NCBI RefSeq assembly: GCF_014836635.1
Contig: NZ_JACSQL010000010.1
Span: 1-64,000, forward strand
Source of the DNA: Paenibacillus gallinarum
GTDB lineage: Bacteria > Bacillota > Bacilli > Paenibacillales > Paenibacillaceae
DNA: 64,000 bases
Reading direction: 5' to 3'
Shown: positions 1 through 8,551 of the stretch, piece by piece
How the letters are laid out: the number at the start of each line of letters is the position of its first letter
Numbering within the stretch: the first letter of the stretch is position 1
The notes under the pieces: generated by a model
Told to the model about the DNA's origin: nothing
Database searches by the model: none
The model's input: only the letters and a program-made list of their open reading frames with translations
Program-made: the position numbers and the translations under genes

Positions 1-86
1 TACCCATCCCGAACACGACCGTTAAGCCCTCCAGCGCCGATGGTACTTGGACCGCAGGGTCCTGGGAGAGTAGGACGTCGCCAAGC
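1..86 (+). rRNA. rrf: 5S ribosomal RNA, 3' part (cut by window edge)
   Basis: The first 86 bases read as the 3' three quarters of a 5S rRNA: the conserved CCATCCCGAACACG loop region, then the GTTAAGCCC strand, the GGGAGAGTAGG segment and the terminal strand ending GCCAAGC. About 30 bases of the 5' end lie outside the window. A strong terminator follows 9 bases later, so this is the end of an rRNA operon. Confidence 0.93.
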
Positions 87-94
87 AATAGATA

Positions 95-125
95 AAGACA
101 CTGCCATTAGGTAGTGTCTTTTTTG
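95..125 (+). terminator. Intrinsic terminator of the rRNA operon
   Basis: Perfect 11-base stem AAGACACTGCC / GGTAGTGTCTT with an ATTA loop, followed by a run of T. Confidence 0.93.
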
Positions 126-292
126 TCTTTTCTTTTATCTATATTCTAATATTGAATCGGTTTTATTTTACTTGTATTTCCTTTTCACCCTATTTATACT
201 TGATAAGACTGACTTAGACGGGGCAAATTCATCTATATCCTCTTAGCTGTTTTGCGTTGGAGGGTAATGATGTTTTCTTCTAATAATAAAAA

Positions 293-350
293 TTAGTACC
301 AGGTACTAGTATCTAGTGTTATAATACTTATATAAAATATGGGAAGGTGA
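293..350 (+). promoter_or_regulatory. FapR operator, promoter and ribosome site of fabH
   Basis: TTAGTACCAGGTACTAG at 293-309 is an almost perfect inverted repeat and fits the known FapR operator (TTAGTACC-N-GGTACTAA). FapR is the malonyl-CoA-sensing repressor of fatty-acid synthesis genes in Bacillota. A -10 hexamer TATAAT lies at 320-325, so the operator covers the -35 region. GGGAAGGTGA at 341-350 is the ribosome site and puts the expected start codon near 355. No other gene lies between 126 and the operator. Confidence 0.82.
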
Positions 351-408
351 TCGTATCGTATATTCTAAAGCACAAATTACTGCAATAGGTACCTATGTTC
401 CGGAGAAG

Positions 409-1353
409 GTGCTGACCAATACAGATCTAGAGAAGATTGTAGATACTAATGATGAGTGGATTGTTCAGCGTACAGGGATGCGGGAGAGACGTATTGCTGG
501 GGAAAATGAATACGTATCAGACCTGAGTTGCAAAGCAATTGAAGATATGGTGAAGCGATATCATATTGATGTTAGTGATGTAGATATGATTCTTGTAGCT
601 ACGAGTACAGCAGAATATACCTTCCCTAGTGTTGCAGCAAGGATACAGCATTATTTTAATATAGCTCAGACAGGAACAATGGATGTAAGCGCTGCTTGTG
701 CAGGTTTCGTCTATGGATTACAGCTGGCAGATAGCCTGATTACGAGTGGAATGTATCATAAAGTTCTCGTTGTTGGCGCTGAAACTTTGTCTAAGATTAC
801 AGATTATACGGATCGATCCACCTGCATTTTATTTGGAGATGGAGCAGGCGCTGTTCTTGTTGAGAGAAGTGAAGATAAACCTGGTTTCTTGGGATCTATT
901 TCTGGAACTCAGGGTAGTGGAGGAATTCACTTATATAAAACGGCTTTAGGAGAACAAATGGAGGGGCAAGAACTTCAGAAAGATGGCTATCTCGTGCAAA
1001 ATGGCCGTGAAGTTTATAAATGGGCAGTGCGTAATGTGCCTGAAAAAACAAAAGAGCTGATACGTAAATCGGGTCTAACTTCATCTGATATTCAGTGGTT
1101 TGTCCCTCATAGTGCGAATCTTCGTATGATTGAGTCTATTTGTGAAAAAGGCCCCGTACCTATGGAACGTACTTTAACTAGTGTAGAATATCGAGGAAAT
1201 ACTTCTGCGGCCTCTATTCCTCTTGCAATCCAGCTTGCTTTAGATGAAGGTCGTGTGAAATATAATGATACAATGCTTTTGTTTGGTTTTGGAGGAGGAC
1301 TAACGTATGCAGGAAGTATTATACGTTGGGGAGTCCCTAATATAGAGAAGTAG
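409..1353 (+). CDS. fabH: Beta-ketoacyl-ACP synthase III (FabH/FabHB)
   Basis: FabH condenses an acyl-CoA starter with malonyl-ACP and opens each fatty-acid chain. The triad is visible: Cys97 in DVSAACAGF, His234 in FVPHSAN and Asn264 in YRGNTSAAS. The first canonical start is the GTG at 409, giving 314 residues, but family homology clearly begins earlier. In frame upstream, from about 355, the sequence reads VYSKAQITAIGTYVPEK, the usual first strand of FabH. No ATG, GTG or TTG lies in frame there. The ribosome site at 341-350 is ideally placed for codon 355, which is ATC. The real protein is probably about 332 residues. A FapR operator precedes the gene and a terminator follows, so it is a single-gene unit, resembling fabHB (yhfB) of Bacillus. 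The function is secure; the start is not. Confidence 0.93.
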   Translation: MLTNTDLEKIVDTNDEWIVQRTGMRERRIAGENEYVSDLSCKAIEDMVKRYHIDVSDVDMILVATSTAEYTFPSVAARIQHYFNIAQTGTMDVSAACAGFVYGLQLADSLITSGMYHKVLVVGAETLSKITDYTDRSTCILFGDGAGAVLVERSEDKPGFLGSISGTQGSGGIHLYKTALGEQMEGQELQKDGYLVQNGREVYKWAVRNVPEKTKELIRKSGLTSSDIQWFVPHSANLRMIESICEKGPVPMERTLTSVEYRGNTSAASIPLAIQLALDEGRVKYNDTMLLFGFGGGLTYAGSIIRWGVPNIEK

Positions 1354-1364
1354 AGAAGTTGTTC

Positions 1365-1408
1365 AAAAAGATCTCATCTGGCTGCAATGAGCTAGGAGGT
1401 CTTTTTTT
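1365..1408 (+). terminator. Intrinsic terminator after fabH
   Basis: Stem AAAAAGATCTC / GAGGTCTTTTT with one G-U pair and a 20-base loop, ending in seven T. Confidence 0.75.
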
Positions 1409-1522
1409 GTTGTGGATATAAAAATGAAGTGAAAAGAGTACAGGGAATCTGTAAATACTCCAGCATTTTCTCTACGCTTTACGTGAATGTTATAATAGAA
1501 GTATTGCAGAAAGGGGAGAGTT

Positions 1523-3664
1523 ATGAAAGTACTCGTATTAGCAGAAAAACCCTCGGTAGCACGTGAGATTGCACGCGTCATGGGAAGCCGTGAAAAACAT
1601 AAAAGTTATTTTGAAGGACCGCAGTATGTGGTAACTTGGGCCCTTGGGCATTTGGTTGGTCTTGCAGAGCCTGAGGATTATGATCGTAAGTATGCGACAT
1701 GGAATTTAGAAGATTTGCCGATTTTACCGAAACAAACCAAGCTTAAGGTACTTCGGGAGACAAATCATCAATATAAAGCAGTAGCGCAGCTCATGAAAAG
1801 ATCGGATATTAAAGAACTGATTATTGCTACAGATGCGGCGAGAGAAGGGGAACTGCTTGCTCGCTGGATCATTCAAATGGCACATTGTAAGAAACCTTTT
1901 AAACGTCTATGGATCTCTTCTCAAACGGATAAAGCGATAAAACAAGGTTTTGCTAGTCTGAAGCCTGGGCATCAGTTTGATCGATTATATGAATCTGCTC
2001 GTTGCCGTGCGGAAGCGGACTGGATGGTAGGACTCAATGTAACTAGAGCTCTTACCGTGAAGTATGGAGCTCAGCTATCTGCTGGCCGGGTCCAAACACC
2101 AACCCTTGGCATGATTATGGACCGTGAAAAAGAAATTATGAATTTCCGCTCAGAAGAATATGATACCATTGCAACGGATTTCGGGAATTTCCAGGCAATG
2201 TGGCGCGCAGCTCAAGGGGATTCACGTATTTTTGACAAGACACGGACAGAAGAGCTAAAACAGAAACTAGATGGAGCCTCTGCGAAAGTCGTTCAGGTGA
2301 AGAAAAGTGAAAAGGTGGAACCTCATCCCCTTGCCTATGATCTTACAGAACTGCAGCGAGATGCGAATAAAAGATATGGTTTCTCGGCAAAAGAGACCTC
2401 TAACTTGCTTCAACGTTTGTATGAACAGCATAAACTGGTTACTTATCCTCGAACCGATAGCAGATATTTGACGAGTGATATGACAGATACGCTCAAAGAA
2501 CGACTGGAAAGTGTAGCGGTTGGACCTTACAGCGCGCTGGCCCGTCCGTTATTACGTAAGTCGCTTCCTATTACGAAACGTATTGTAGACGACGGTAAAG
2601 TGACAGATCACCATGCGATTATTCCAACAGAGCAAACGGTCATTTTAAATGCACTCTCTACCGATGAGCGAAAGCTATATGATCTCATTGTGAGAAGATT
2701 CATTAGTTTATTTTATGGTCCGGCAAGGTATGATGCAGTGCAGGTGAAGTTAGAGGTAGAGAAAGAAATACTTGCGGTAAAAGGGACTACGGTAAAAGAT
2801 CACGGCTGGAGAGAAGTTTATGGGGCAGAGGGATATGAGGACGATACAGATGCAGAAGATGAGTCCCACGAAGGTAAATCAGGCGGACAGCAACTTCCAG
2901 AACTTCGTGAAGGTGAAACTTTTAAAATACAGCGCTGCATTGTGAAACCAGGCAGAACACTTCCGCCAAAACGTTATAATGAAGCTGCTTTACTAGGTCA
3001 AATGGAGAAGCATGGTCTCGGTACTCCAGCTACTCGTGCAGATATTATTGAGAAGCTGGTTAGTTCAGATACGATTGAACGTCAAGGAAATTCACTGCAT
3101 CCTACTGGTAAAGGTAAACAGCTGATCGAGCTAGCTGCTCCTCAGCTCCGTACGCCGGAATTAACTGCGAAATGGGAAGCTGAACTAGAACGGATAGCCA
3201 AAGGACAAGGACAGCCGGAACCATTTTTAGATGGAATTCGTACCATGGCTGGCGAGCTTGTCCGTAGTGTAAAAAATAGCACAGTGGAATACAAACCGCA
3301 TAATGTTTCTAATAGTCATTGCCCAGACTGCGGAACACGGTTATTAGAGAAGAAATCGAAACGTGGAAAATTCCTCGTGTGCCCTTCAAATGACTGTGGT
3401 TATAAGCGTTCTGCGGAAAAAAGGCTTTCAAATCGCCGCTGTCCTCAGTGTCATAAAAAAATGGAACTTAAAGAAGGAAAAGCAGGACTGTATGTACAGT
3501 GCCTTCCTTGTGGGATCACGGAGACACTGGATAAAGATAAAAAGCATGTGAATAAGCGTGAACAGCAGAAACTGGTGAAGCAATTTGAGAAAAAAGAATC
3601 CATCGGTTCTAATCTGGGTGATTTGCTGAAAGCTGCGATGGAACAGAAAAAAGAAGGGAAATAG
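1523..3664 (+). CDS. topB: DNA topoisomerase III
   Basis: Type IA topoisomerase that cuts one strand through a 5'-phosphotyrosine and passes another, acting in decatenation and recombination. The N-terminal Toprim domain begins LAEKPSVAREIARVMG and has the acidic DAAREGE motif. The catalytic tyrosine is about residue 308 in TYPRTDSRY. The C-terminus, from about residue 599, has two four-cysteine zinc modules (CPDC...CPSNDC and CPQC...CLPC), more than the minimal TopB core. Length 713 matches Bacillota TopB. The ATG has a good ribosome site (AAAGGGGAGAG) and the gene stands alone. Confidence 0.96.
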   Translation: MKVLVLAEKPSVAREIARVMGSREKHKSYFEGPQYVVTWALGHLVGLAEPEDYDRKYATWNLEDLPILPKQTKLKVLRETNHQYKAVAQLMKRSDIKELIIATDAAREGELLARWIIQMAHCKKPFKRLWISSQTDKAIKQGFASLKPGHQFDRLYESARCRAEADWMVGLNVTRALTVKYGAQLSAGRVQTPTLGMIMDREKEIMNFRSEEYDTIATDFGNFQAMWRAAQGDSRIFDKTRTEELKQKLDGASAKVVQVKKSEKVEPHPLAYDLTELQRDANKRYGFSAKETSNLLQRLYEQHKLVTYPRTDSRYLTSDMTDTLKERLESVAVGPYSALARPLLRKSLPITKRIVDDGKVTDHHAIIPTEQTVILNALSTDERKLYDLIVRRFISLFYGPARYDAVQVKLEVEKEILAVKGTTVKDHGWREVYGAEGYEDDTDAEDESHEGKSGGQQLPELREGETFKIQRCIVKPGRTLPPKRYNEAALLGQMEKHGLGTPATRADIIEKLVSSDTIERQGNSLHPTGKGKQLIELAAPQLRTPELTAKWEAELERIAKGQGQPEPFLDGIRTMAGELVRSVKNSTVEYKPHNVSNSHCPDCGTRLLEKKSKRGKFLVCPSNDCGYKRSAEKRLSNRRCPQCHKKMELKEGKAGLYVQCLPCGITETLDKDKKHVNKREQQKLVKQFEKKESIGSNLGDLLKAAMEQKKEGK

Positions 3665-3757
3665 GAAAGCTTTTTCTTTTCTTTGGCAACATGTAAATAT
3701 TCCTTCGCATAATGGAACTAGAGGATGGCACCTTATACTTCAGGGGGTGATCCACGA

Positions 3758-3895
3758 ATGCCACATCATAAGCCGCTTAAAACTAAAAATCAGCAAAACA
3801 AGTCAAGTATACTCGAAGAAAGTAAGACGCTTCGTCCGGCAAAGGCTGCCCAATATCCGCCGAGTTTAAACGAAATTCCAAAACAGGAGTCGTAA
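3758..3895 (+). CDS. Small hypothetical protein, 45 residues
   Basis: A short reading frame opens at an ATG with an excellent ribosome site (AGGGGGTGAT, 8 bases upstream) and closes just before a clean terminator at 3946. The product starts MPHHKPLKTKNQQNK and is polar, rich in Lys, Gln, Pro and Ser, with no membrane segment or cysteine, so probably disordered. I do not recognise a family. Ribosome site plus terminator make it a likely real gene between topB and the DUF1294 gene. Confidence 0.6.
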   Translation: MPHHKPLKTKNQQNKSSILEESKTLRPAKAAQYPPSLNEIPKQES

Positions 3896-3945
3896 ACGGC
3901 AGATATTGTTTTATAAATACCTTGTATGAACATAGAAGTAAACAG

Positions 3946-3973
3946 CAGCGCCTAACCTAAGGCGCTGTTTTTC
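3946..3973 (+). terminator. Intrinsic terminator
   Basis: Perfect stem CAGCGCC / GGCGCTG with an 8-base loop followed by TTTTTCTT. Confidence 0.88.
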
Positions 3974-4145
3974 TTATCATGAGATTGTGCATAAAAATAT
4001 CAAAGTTTCGTTACAATAAGATGAGAAGTGTTAACCTTTGTGATCCCTTAATGCAGTGATTGTATTCATTGCCTACATGTTCCAGCTAGCGGTATAATAG
4101 GAGGGAACAATGTAGTTAACAAGGCTCATTGAAAGGGGCGATCGG

Positions 4146-4409
4146 GTGAGAGAGGGAATCATGGTATGGTTTGTTTTTATTAACGTGGTGGCCTACCTGG
4201 TGATGTCCGAAGATAAGAGAAGGGCCCAGAAAAGAAGAGACAGGGTGCCGGAAAAGACACTATTTCTACTTTCCGCAATTGGTGGCTCGCTTGGCATTCT
4301 CATTGCGATGTACCGTAAACGCCATAAAACAAAGCATGCCAGTTTTACCATTGGTATTCCAATTCTTTTGTTTATAAACGCTGTACTGTATGGGTACTTT
4401 CTTAGCTAA
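4146..4409 (+). CDS. DUF1294 family membrane protein
   Basis: An 87-residue protein with a hydrophobic N-terminal segment (MVWFVFINVVAYLVM), a basic loop EDKRRAQKRRDRVPE, a second segment with the GGSLGILIAMYRKRHKTKH signature of DUF1294 (YsdA-like) proteins and a third at the C-terminus. The function of the family is unknown. The GTG at 4146 is preceded by AAAGGGGCGAT; an internal ATG at 4161 is the alternative start. The next gene begins 64 bases later. Confidence 0.85.
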   Translation: MREGIMVWFVFINVVAYLVMSEDKRRAQKRRDRVPEKTLFLLSAIGGSLGILIAMYRKRHKTKHASFTIGIPILLFINAVLYGYFLS

Positions 4410-4473
4410 AATGGATAATGATTCATTCTCATGAATTTGGTTAAAAACTACATACAGAAAGGTGGAGGTCCTC

Positions 4474-4908
4474 ATGTCATTTTCCAAAATATTATTAGCT
4501 TATGATGGCTCACCGGTATCAAATAAAGCACTTGAAAAGGCAGTAGAGTTAGCGGAAATGTCAGAGAATTCAGTACTTGATGTCGTACATGTGTATGATT
4601 TTCCAAGAGTGTTTATTGGTGAGGGGCTTGCTCCGATCCCGCCTTCCGTCAACAATGAAGTGTATCAACTTGCGGAACAAACGGTAGAAGAAGCCAAACA
4701 ACGACTGGCAGCTGCAGGATCCAATGCTCGAGTGGAACTCATTCAAGGCTCCCCAGTAGATGTGATTATTGAATATATTAAACAAAATGATATTGATTTG
4801 ATTGTTATCGGCAGTCGTGGGCTCAGCGGAATTCGTGAGTTTATGCTCGGAAGTGTCAGCCACCGCGTTGCACAGGAAGTAAGTATTCCGGTTCTTATCG
4901 TAAAATAA
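4474..4908 (+). CDS. Universal stress protein, UspA family
   Basis: A 144-residue single-domain UspA protein. It opens ILLAYDGSPVSNKALEKA and carries the ATP-binding G-2x-G-9x-G(S) pattern as GSRGLSGIREFMLGSVS, so it is of the nucleotide-binding type. Such proteins are cytoplasmic dimers induced by stress; the specific role cannot be read here. I chose the ATG at 4474 because GGTGGAGGT lies 5-12 bases upstream; a GTG at 4462 lies inside that ribosome site. A terminator follows at 4962. Confidence 0.9.
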   Translation: MSFSKILLAYDGSPVSNKALEKAVELAEMSENSVLDVVHVYDFPRVFIGEGLAPIPPSVNNEVYQLAEQTVEEAKQRLAAAGSNARVELIQGSPVDVIIEYIKQNDIDLIVIGSRGLSGIREFMLGSVSHRVAQEVSIPVLIVK

Positions 4909-4961
4909 GCAAACGTCTACAAAATACTTTGAAAAAGTAAATTCTATACAAATAAATGCAT

Positions 4962-5006
4962 AAAACCAGCATCTATCATTCATTGTGGTAGTTACTGGTT
5001 TTTTTA
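4962..5006 (+). terminator. Intrinsic terminator after the UspA gene
   Basis: AAAACCAG at 4962-4969 pairs with CTGGTTTT at 4995-5002, followed by a T run. Confidence 0.75.
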
Positions 5007-5023
5007 TTTTATCTAGACGCAAT

Positions 5024-5100
5024 ATTTCCGAACAATATAATTATTGACCTATAGATTGTTCGTCTTTAAGTTGACATCTAGTATAGGGGATTGGTAAACT
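5024..5100 (+). promoter_or_regulatory. PurR operator (two PurBoxes) and promoter of the pur operon
   Basis: ATTTCCGAACAAT at 5024-5036 fits the PurBox consensus AWWWCCGAACWWT exactly. A second, inverted box lies at 5055-5067 (ATTGTTCGTCTTT). Two boxes in opposite orientation are the classic PurR arrangement: in Bacillus PurR represses and PRPP relieves it. A -35 TTGACA (5071-5076) and a weak -10 TAAACT (5095-5100) with an 18-base spacer follow. Confidence 0.85.
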
Positions 5101-5165
5101 ATGAAAGGTAAAGTACGTAAACGTAAACGTAAATGAAAATGTGAATTTTATCAAAACCATATAAA

Positions 5166-5238
5166 TGACTCGTATAACGCCGGGGATATGGCCCGGAAGT
5201 ATCTACCTGGAGACCGAAAATTTCCGGACTACGAGGGT
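5166..5238 (+). promoter_or_regulatory. Guanine-class purine riboswitch aptamer
   Basis: P1 is CTCGTA / TACGAG (5169-5174 / 5230-5235). P2 is CCGGG / CCCGG with the conserved loop GATATGG, the J2/3 strand is AAGTATCTAC, and P3 is CTGGA / TCCGG. The specificity base in J3/1 (GGACTACGAG) is C, which marks guanine or hypoxanthine rather than adenine binding. A terminator lies 90 bases downstream, so ligand binding should stop transcription before purE. Confidence 0.93.
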
Positions 5239-5328
5239 ATCTGTACTTTTATAGTTAGGAAACTGCAGTTAATGACTGATGTTTTTCCATGCTTATAAAG
5301 GGGAATACAGGTATCTTCTATAAACTGT

Positions 5329-5378
5329 CCGGAATCCGTGAATTAATATTCTTCTCAAGGATTTCGGTTTTTATTTTT
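5329..5378 (+). terminator. Riboswitch-controlled terminator before purE
   Basis: CCGGAATCC (5329-5337) pairs with GGATTTCGG (5359-5367) with one G-U pair, followed by TTTTTATTTTT. A possible competing fold is TATCTGT near 5238 with ACAGGTA near 5308. Confidence 0.85.
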
Positions 5379-5415
5379 AATAGAGTTTGGATCAAGGGAC
5401 AAGGGAGAGGATTGG

Positions 5416-5901
5416 ATGTCAGTGCAAGTCGGTGTTATTATGGGAAGCAAATCAGATTGGGAAACCATGTCGCATGCATGTGAAGTACTCGAGGAACTTG
5501 GCCTTTCTTATGAGAAAAAAGTAGTATCTGCTCATCGTACGCCAGATCTTATGTTTGAATATGCAGAGTCTGCCTATGAACGAGGAATCAAGGTCATTAT
5601 TGCCGGAGCTGGAGGTGCTGCGCACTTACCTGGGATGGTAGCATCCAAAACGGTAGTGCCTGTCATTGGTGTTCCTGTACAGACGAAAGCTTTAAATGGT
5701 CTGGATTCTCTGCTATCCATCGTGCAAATGCCGGGCGGCATTCCTGTTGCTACCGTAGCGATCGGAAAAGCGGGTGCAATAAACGCTGGACTACTGGCAG
5801 CACAGATGATCGGCTCCTTTGATCCTGAGATTGCAAAACGTGTAACAGAAAGAAGAGATCGGATTCGCACTGAAGTCCTGGAAAGCAGTGACACTTTATG
5901 A
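5416..5901 (+). CDS. purE: N5-carboxyaminoimidazole ribonucleotide mutase
   Basis: Class I PurE moves the carboxyl group of N5-CAIR to C4, giving CAIR (de novo purine pathway). The 161 residues contain the N-terminal [13 protein letters not shown] substrate loop, the SAHRTPD motif with the catalytic histidine and the conserved [10 protein letters not shown] segment. It is the first gene of the operon; ribosome site AAGGGAGAGG. Its stop overlaps the purK start in an ATGA, so the two partner enzymes are translationally coupled. Confidence 0.97.
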   Translation: MSVQVGVIMGSKSDWETMSHACEVLEELGLSYEKKVVSAHRTPDLMFEYAESAYERGIKVIIAGAGGAAHLPGMVASKTVVPVIGVPVQTKALNGLDSLLSIVQMPGGIPVATVAIGKAGAINAGLLAAQMIGSFDPEIAKRVTERRDRIRTEVLESSDTL

Positions 5902-7112
5902 GTCAAAACACGACTAGCAGGATAGCGCCTGAACTGAACGTGATTGATTCAGAGAGAAAGATACTTAAACCAGGTTCAGTTATAGGGGTACTGGGCGGTG
6001 GACAGCTTGGACGTATGATGACTCTATCAGGAGCTGCGATGGGATACCGGTTCATTACTTTAGATCCGACCGATGCATCTCCCTGTGGTCAGATTGCGGA
6101 GCAGATTGTTGCTGATTACAGTAATCAGGATGCGGCTCGTGAGCTTGCAAGACGATGTGATGTCATCACATACGAATTCGAAAATGTGGATGCAGAGGTC
6201 GCAGCTCTTTTAGAAAAAGAATCTTATGTCCCTCAAGGAAGTAAGCTGTTATACACCACACAGCACAGACTGAGAGAGAAACAAGCCATAGAAGCTGCGG
6301 GTGTTCCTGTTGCTCCTTACCGAGAAGTGAAGAGTGCGGCAGACATGGAAGAGGCAGTGGAAGCGCTTGGTGTACCTTGTGTACTTAAGACAGTCACTGG
6401 CGGGTATGATGGAAAAGGTCAGCGGGTGATTCGTGAGAAAGAGGCAGCACTTCGCGCATATGAGGAACTTGGCGGTTCTTCAGTGGAACTCGTTCTTGAG
6501 CAGTTTATTCCTTTTACTTGTGAAATCTCTGTCGTTGCAGCGCGTAATCCGCAAGGGGAAATCAAAACATTTCCACCGGCAGAAAACATACATGTAAACA
6601 ATATTCTTCATACCTCTATCGTACCTGCAAGAGTATCTTCCGAACTTCAGCTCGAAGCACAGCATCTTGCTTCACAGCTTGCTGAATCCTTACAGGTTGT
6701 GGGACTGCTGGCTGTAGAGTTGTTTGTCACAGAGGATGGGAAACTTTACGTTAATGAATTGGCTCCTCGTCCTCATAACTCGGGTCACTATACGATGGAA
6801 GCTTGTACGACAACTCAGTTCGAGCAGCATGTAAGAGCGATCTGTGGTTTACCTCTCGCAGATACAACATTGCTAAGTCCTGTTGTTATGGTCAATGTAC
6901 TTGGCGAACATATGGAAGAAGTAGTAGATCGTTTTTCTGGATCCGACCTGGAAGCAGAAGAACTGGGTATTGCGGCTAAACTTCATTTGTATGGAAAAGC
7001 GGAAGCGAAAACAGGACGTAAAATGGGACATATTAATCTCTTATGCCATGATGTGCAGCATGCACTGATGTGGATTGAGAAAACGAATATTTGGAGGAAT
7101 CAAAATTCATGA
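5898..7112 (+). CDS. purK: N5-carboxyaminoimidazole ribonucleotide synthase
   Basis: PurK uses ATP and bicarbonate to make N5-CAIR from AIR, supplying PurE. It has the N-terminal [12 protein letters not shown] loop and an ATP-grasp core ([38 protein letters not shown]). The 404 residues run slightly longer than usual because about 25 extra residues precede the first strand. It overlaps purE and purB by ATGA at both ends, making purE-purK-purB one coupled block. Confidence 0.97.
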   Translation: MSQNTTSRIAPELNVIDSERKILKPGSVIGVLGGGQLGRMMTLSGAAMGYRFITLDPTDASPCGQIAEQIVADYSNQDAARELARRCDVITYEFENVDAEVAALLEKESYVPQGSKLLYTTQHRLREKQAIEAAGVPVAPYREVKSAADMEEAVEALGVPCVLKTVTGGYDGKGQRVIREKEAALRAYEELGGSSVELVLEQFIPFTCEISVVAARNPQGEIKTFPPAENIHVNNILHTSIVPARVSSELQLEAQHLASQLAESLQVVGLLAVELFVTEDGKLYVNELAPRPHNSGHYTMEACTTTQFEQHVRAICGLPLADTTLLSPVVMVNVLGEHMEEVVDRFSGSDLEAEELGIAAKLHLYGKAEAKTGRKMGHINLLCHDVQHALMWIEKTNIWRNQNS

Positions 7113-8404
7113 TTGAACGTTATAGCAGACCCGAAATGAGGGCTATCTGGACGGAAGAGAATAAATTTCAAGCTTGGTTAGAAGTTGAACTATGTGCTTG
7201 CGAAGCATGGGTAGAACTTGGCGTTATTCCTAAAGAAGATGCTGAGTTACTCCGAAAAAATGCTAGCTTTGATATTGATCGGATCTATGAAATTGAGAAA
7301 GAAACGCGCCATGACGTTATTGCTTTTACTCGTACGGTATCGGAGAGTTTAGGCGAAGAGCGTAAATGGGTACATTACGGTCTGACTTCTACTGACGTAG
7401 TGGATACAGCGAATGGTTATCTGCTTCGTCAAGCCAATGAAATTTTGGAGAAGGATATCTTGAATTTCATTGAAATCTTGAAAGATAAAGCGATCGAATA
7501 CAAACATACCCCAATGATGGGACGTACGCATGGTGTACACGCAGAGCCGACTACATTTGGTCTGAAAATGGCACTTTGGTACGAGGAAATGAAACGGAAT
7601 TTGGAGCGTTTCCGCCGTGCAGCTGACAATGTGCAGTTTGGTAAAATTTCGGGTGCTGTTGGAACCTATGCCAATATCGATCCTTTTGTCGAAGAATTTG
7701 TATGTAAGAAACTCGGCACAAAGGCAGCTCCGATCTCTACACAAACATTGCAGCGTGACCGTCACGCGGAATACATGGCTACTCTCGCTCTAATCGCAAC
7801 TTCACTCGATAAATTTGCAACAGAAGTGCGTGCGCTTCAGAAGAGTGAATTCCGTGAAGTCGAAGAAGCTTTTGCTAAAGGTCAAAAAGGTTCATCTGCC
7901 ATGCCGCATAAACGTAACCCTATTGGCAGCGAAAATATCTCTGGTCTGTCCCGCGTTATTCGCGGACATATGCTGACTGCTTACGAGAATGTAACGCTCT
8001 GGCATGAGCGCGATATCTCTCACTCTTCTGCTGAGCGTGTCATCCTACCAGATGCTACGATGCTGCTGAATTATATGTTGAACCGTTTCGGTAACATCAT
8101 TAAGAACCTGACGGTATTCCCAGAGAATATGAAACGCAACATGGCAAGAACATATGGTGTTCCTTTCTCCGGCCGCATTATGACGAAACTGATCGACAAA
8201 GGTTTCAGCCGTGAGCAAGCATATGATACGGTTCAGCCACGAGCGATGGAAGCATGGGAAACACAGCGTCAGTTCCGTGAGATTGTAGAATCTACACCAG
8301 AGATTACCGAAGTGCTGAGTGCAGAAGAAATTGAAGATGCATTCAACCCAGCATGGCACCTGAAGCATGTAGATACGATTTTTGCGAAGCTCGGACTGAA
8401 CTAG
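7109..8404 (+). CDS. purB: Adenylosuccinate lyase
   Basis: PurB splits SAICAR to AICAR and adenylosuccinate to AMP, releasing fumarate in each case, so it serves both IMP synthesis and the AMP branch. The signature loop [11 protein letters not shown] is present, as are the TSTDVVDTA and [11 protein letters not shown] substrate motifs. I chose the ATG at 7109 (431 residues, standard length): GGAGG lies 11 bases upstream and the start overlaps the purK stop as ATGA. An upstream TTG at 7091 is not needed. Confidence 0.97.
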   Translation: MIERYSRPEMRAIWTEENKFQAWLEVELCACEAWVELGVIPKEDAELLRKNASFDIDRIYEIEKETRHDVIAFTRTVSESLGEERKWVHYGLTSTDVVDTANGYLLRQANEILEKDILNFIEILKDKAIEYKHTPMMGRTHGVHAEPTTFGLKMALWYEEMKRNLERFRRAADNVQFGKISGAVGTYANIDPFVEEFVCKKLGTKAAPISTQTLQRDRHAEYMATLALIATSLDKFATEVRALQKSEFREVEEAFAKGQKGSSAMPHKRNPIGSENISGLSRVIRGHMLTAYENVTLWHERDISHSSAERVILPDATMLLNYMLNRFGNIIKNLTVFPENMKRNMARTYGVPFSGRIMTKLIDKGFSREQAYDTVQPRAMEAWETQRQFREIVESTPEITEVLSAEEIEDAFNPAWHLKHVDTIFAKLGLN

Positions 8405-8472
8405 AAACAAGATAGCATGTACTAGCCTTACCATGATATGAATTGATATTTGTTCTTTAGTAACAGATTCAT

Positions 8473-8514
8473 GATCTGCCTTTGACGCTTCTAAAGGGAA
8501 TGTGAAGGCAGATC
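8473..8514 (+). other. Stem-loop in the purB-purC spacer
   Basis: GATCTGCCTT at 8473-8482 is perfectly complementary to AAGGCAGATC at 8505-8514, loop 22 bases, followed by CATTTTCTAAA. The T run is too weak for a convincing terminator; it may be an attenuator or an mRNA processing/stability hairpin. It lies 38 bases before the purC start. Confidence 0.55.
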
Positions 8515-8551
8515 CATTTTCTAAATATGAAGTTGTGGAGTGATTCAGGCT

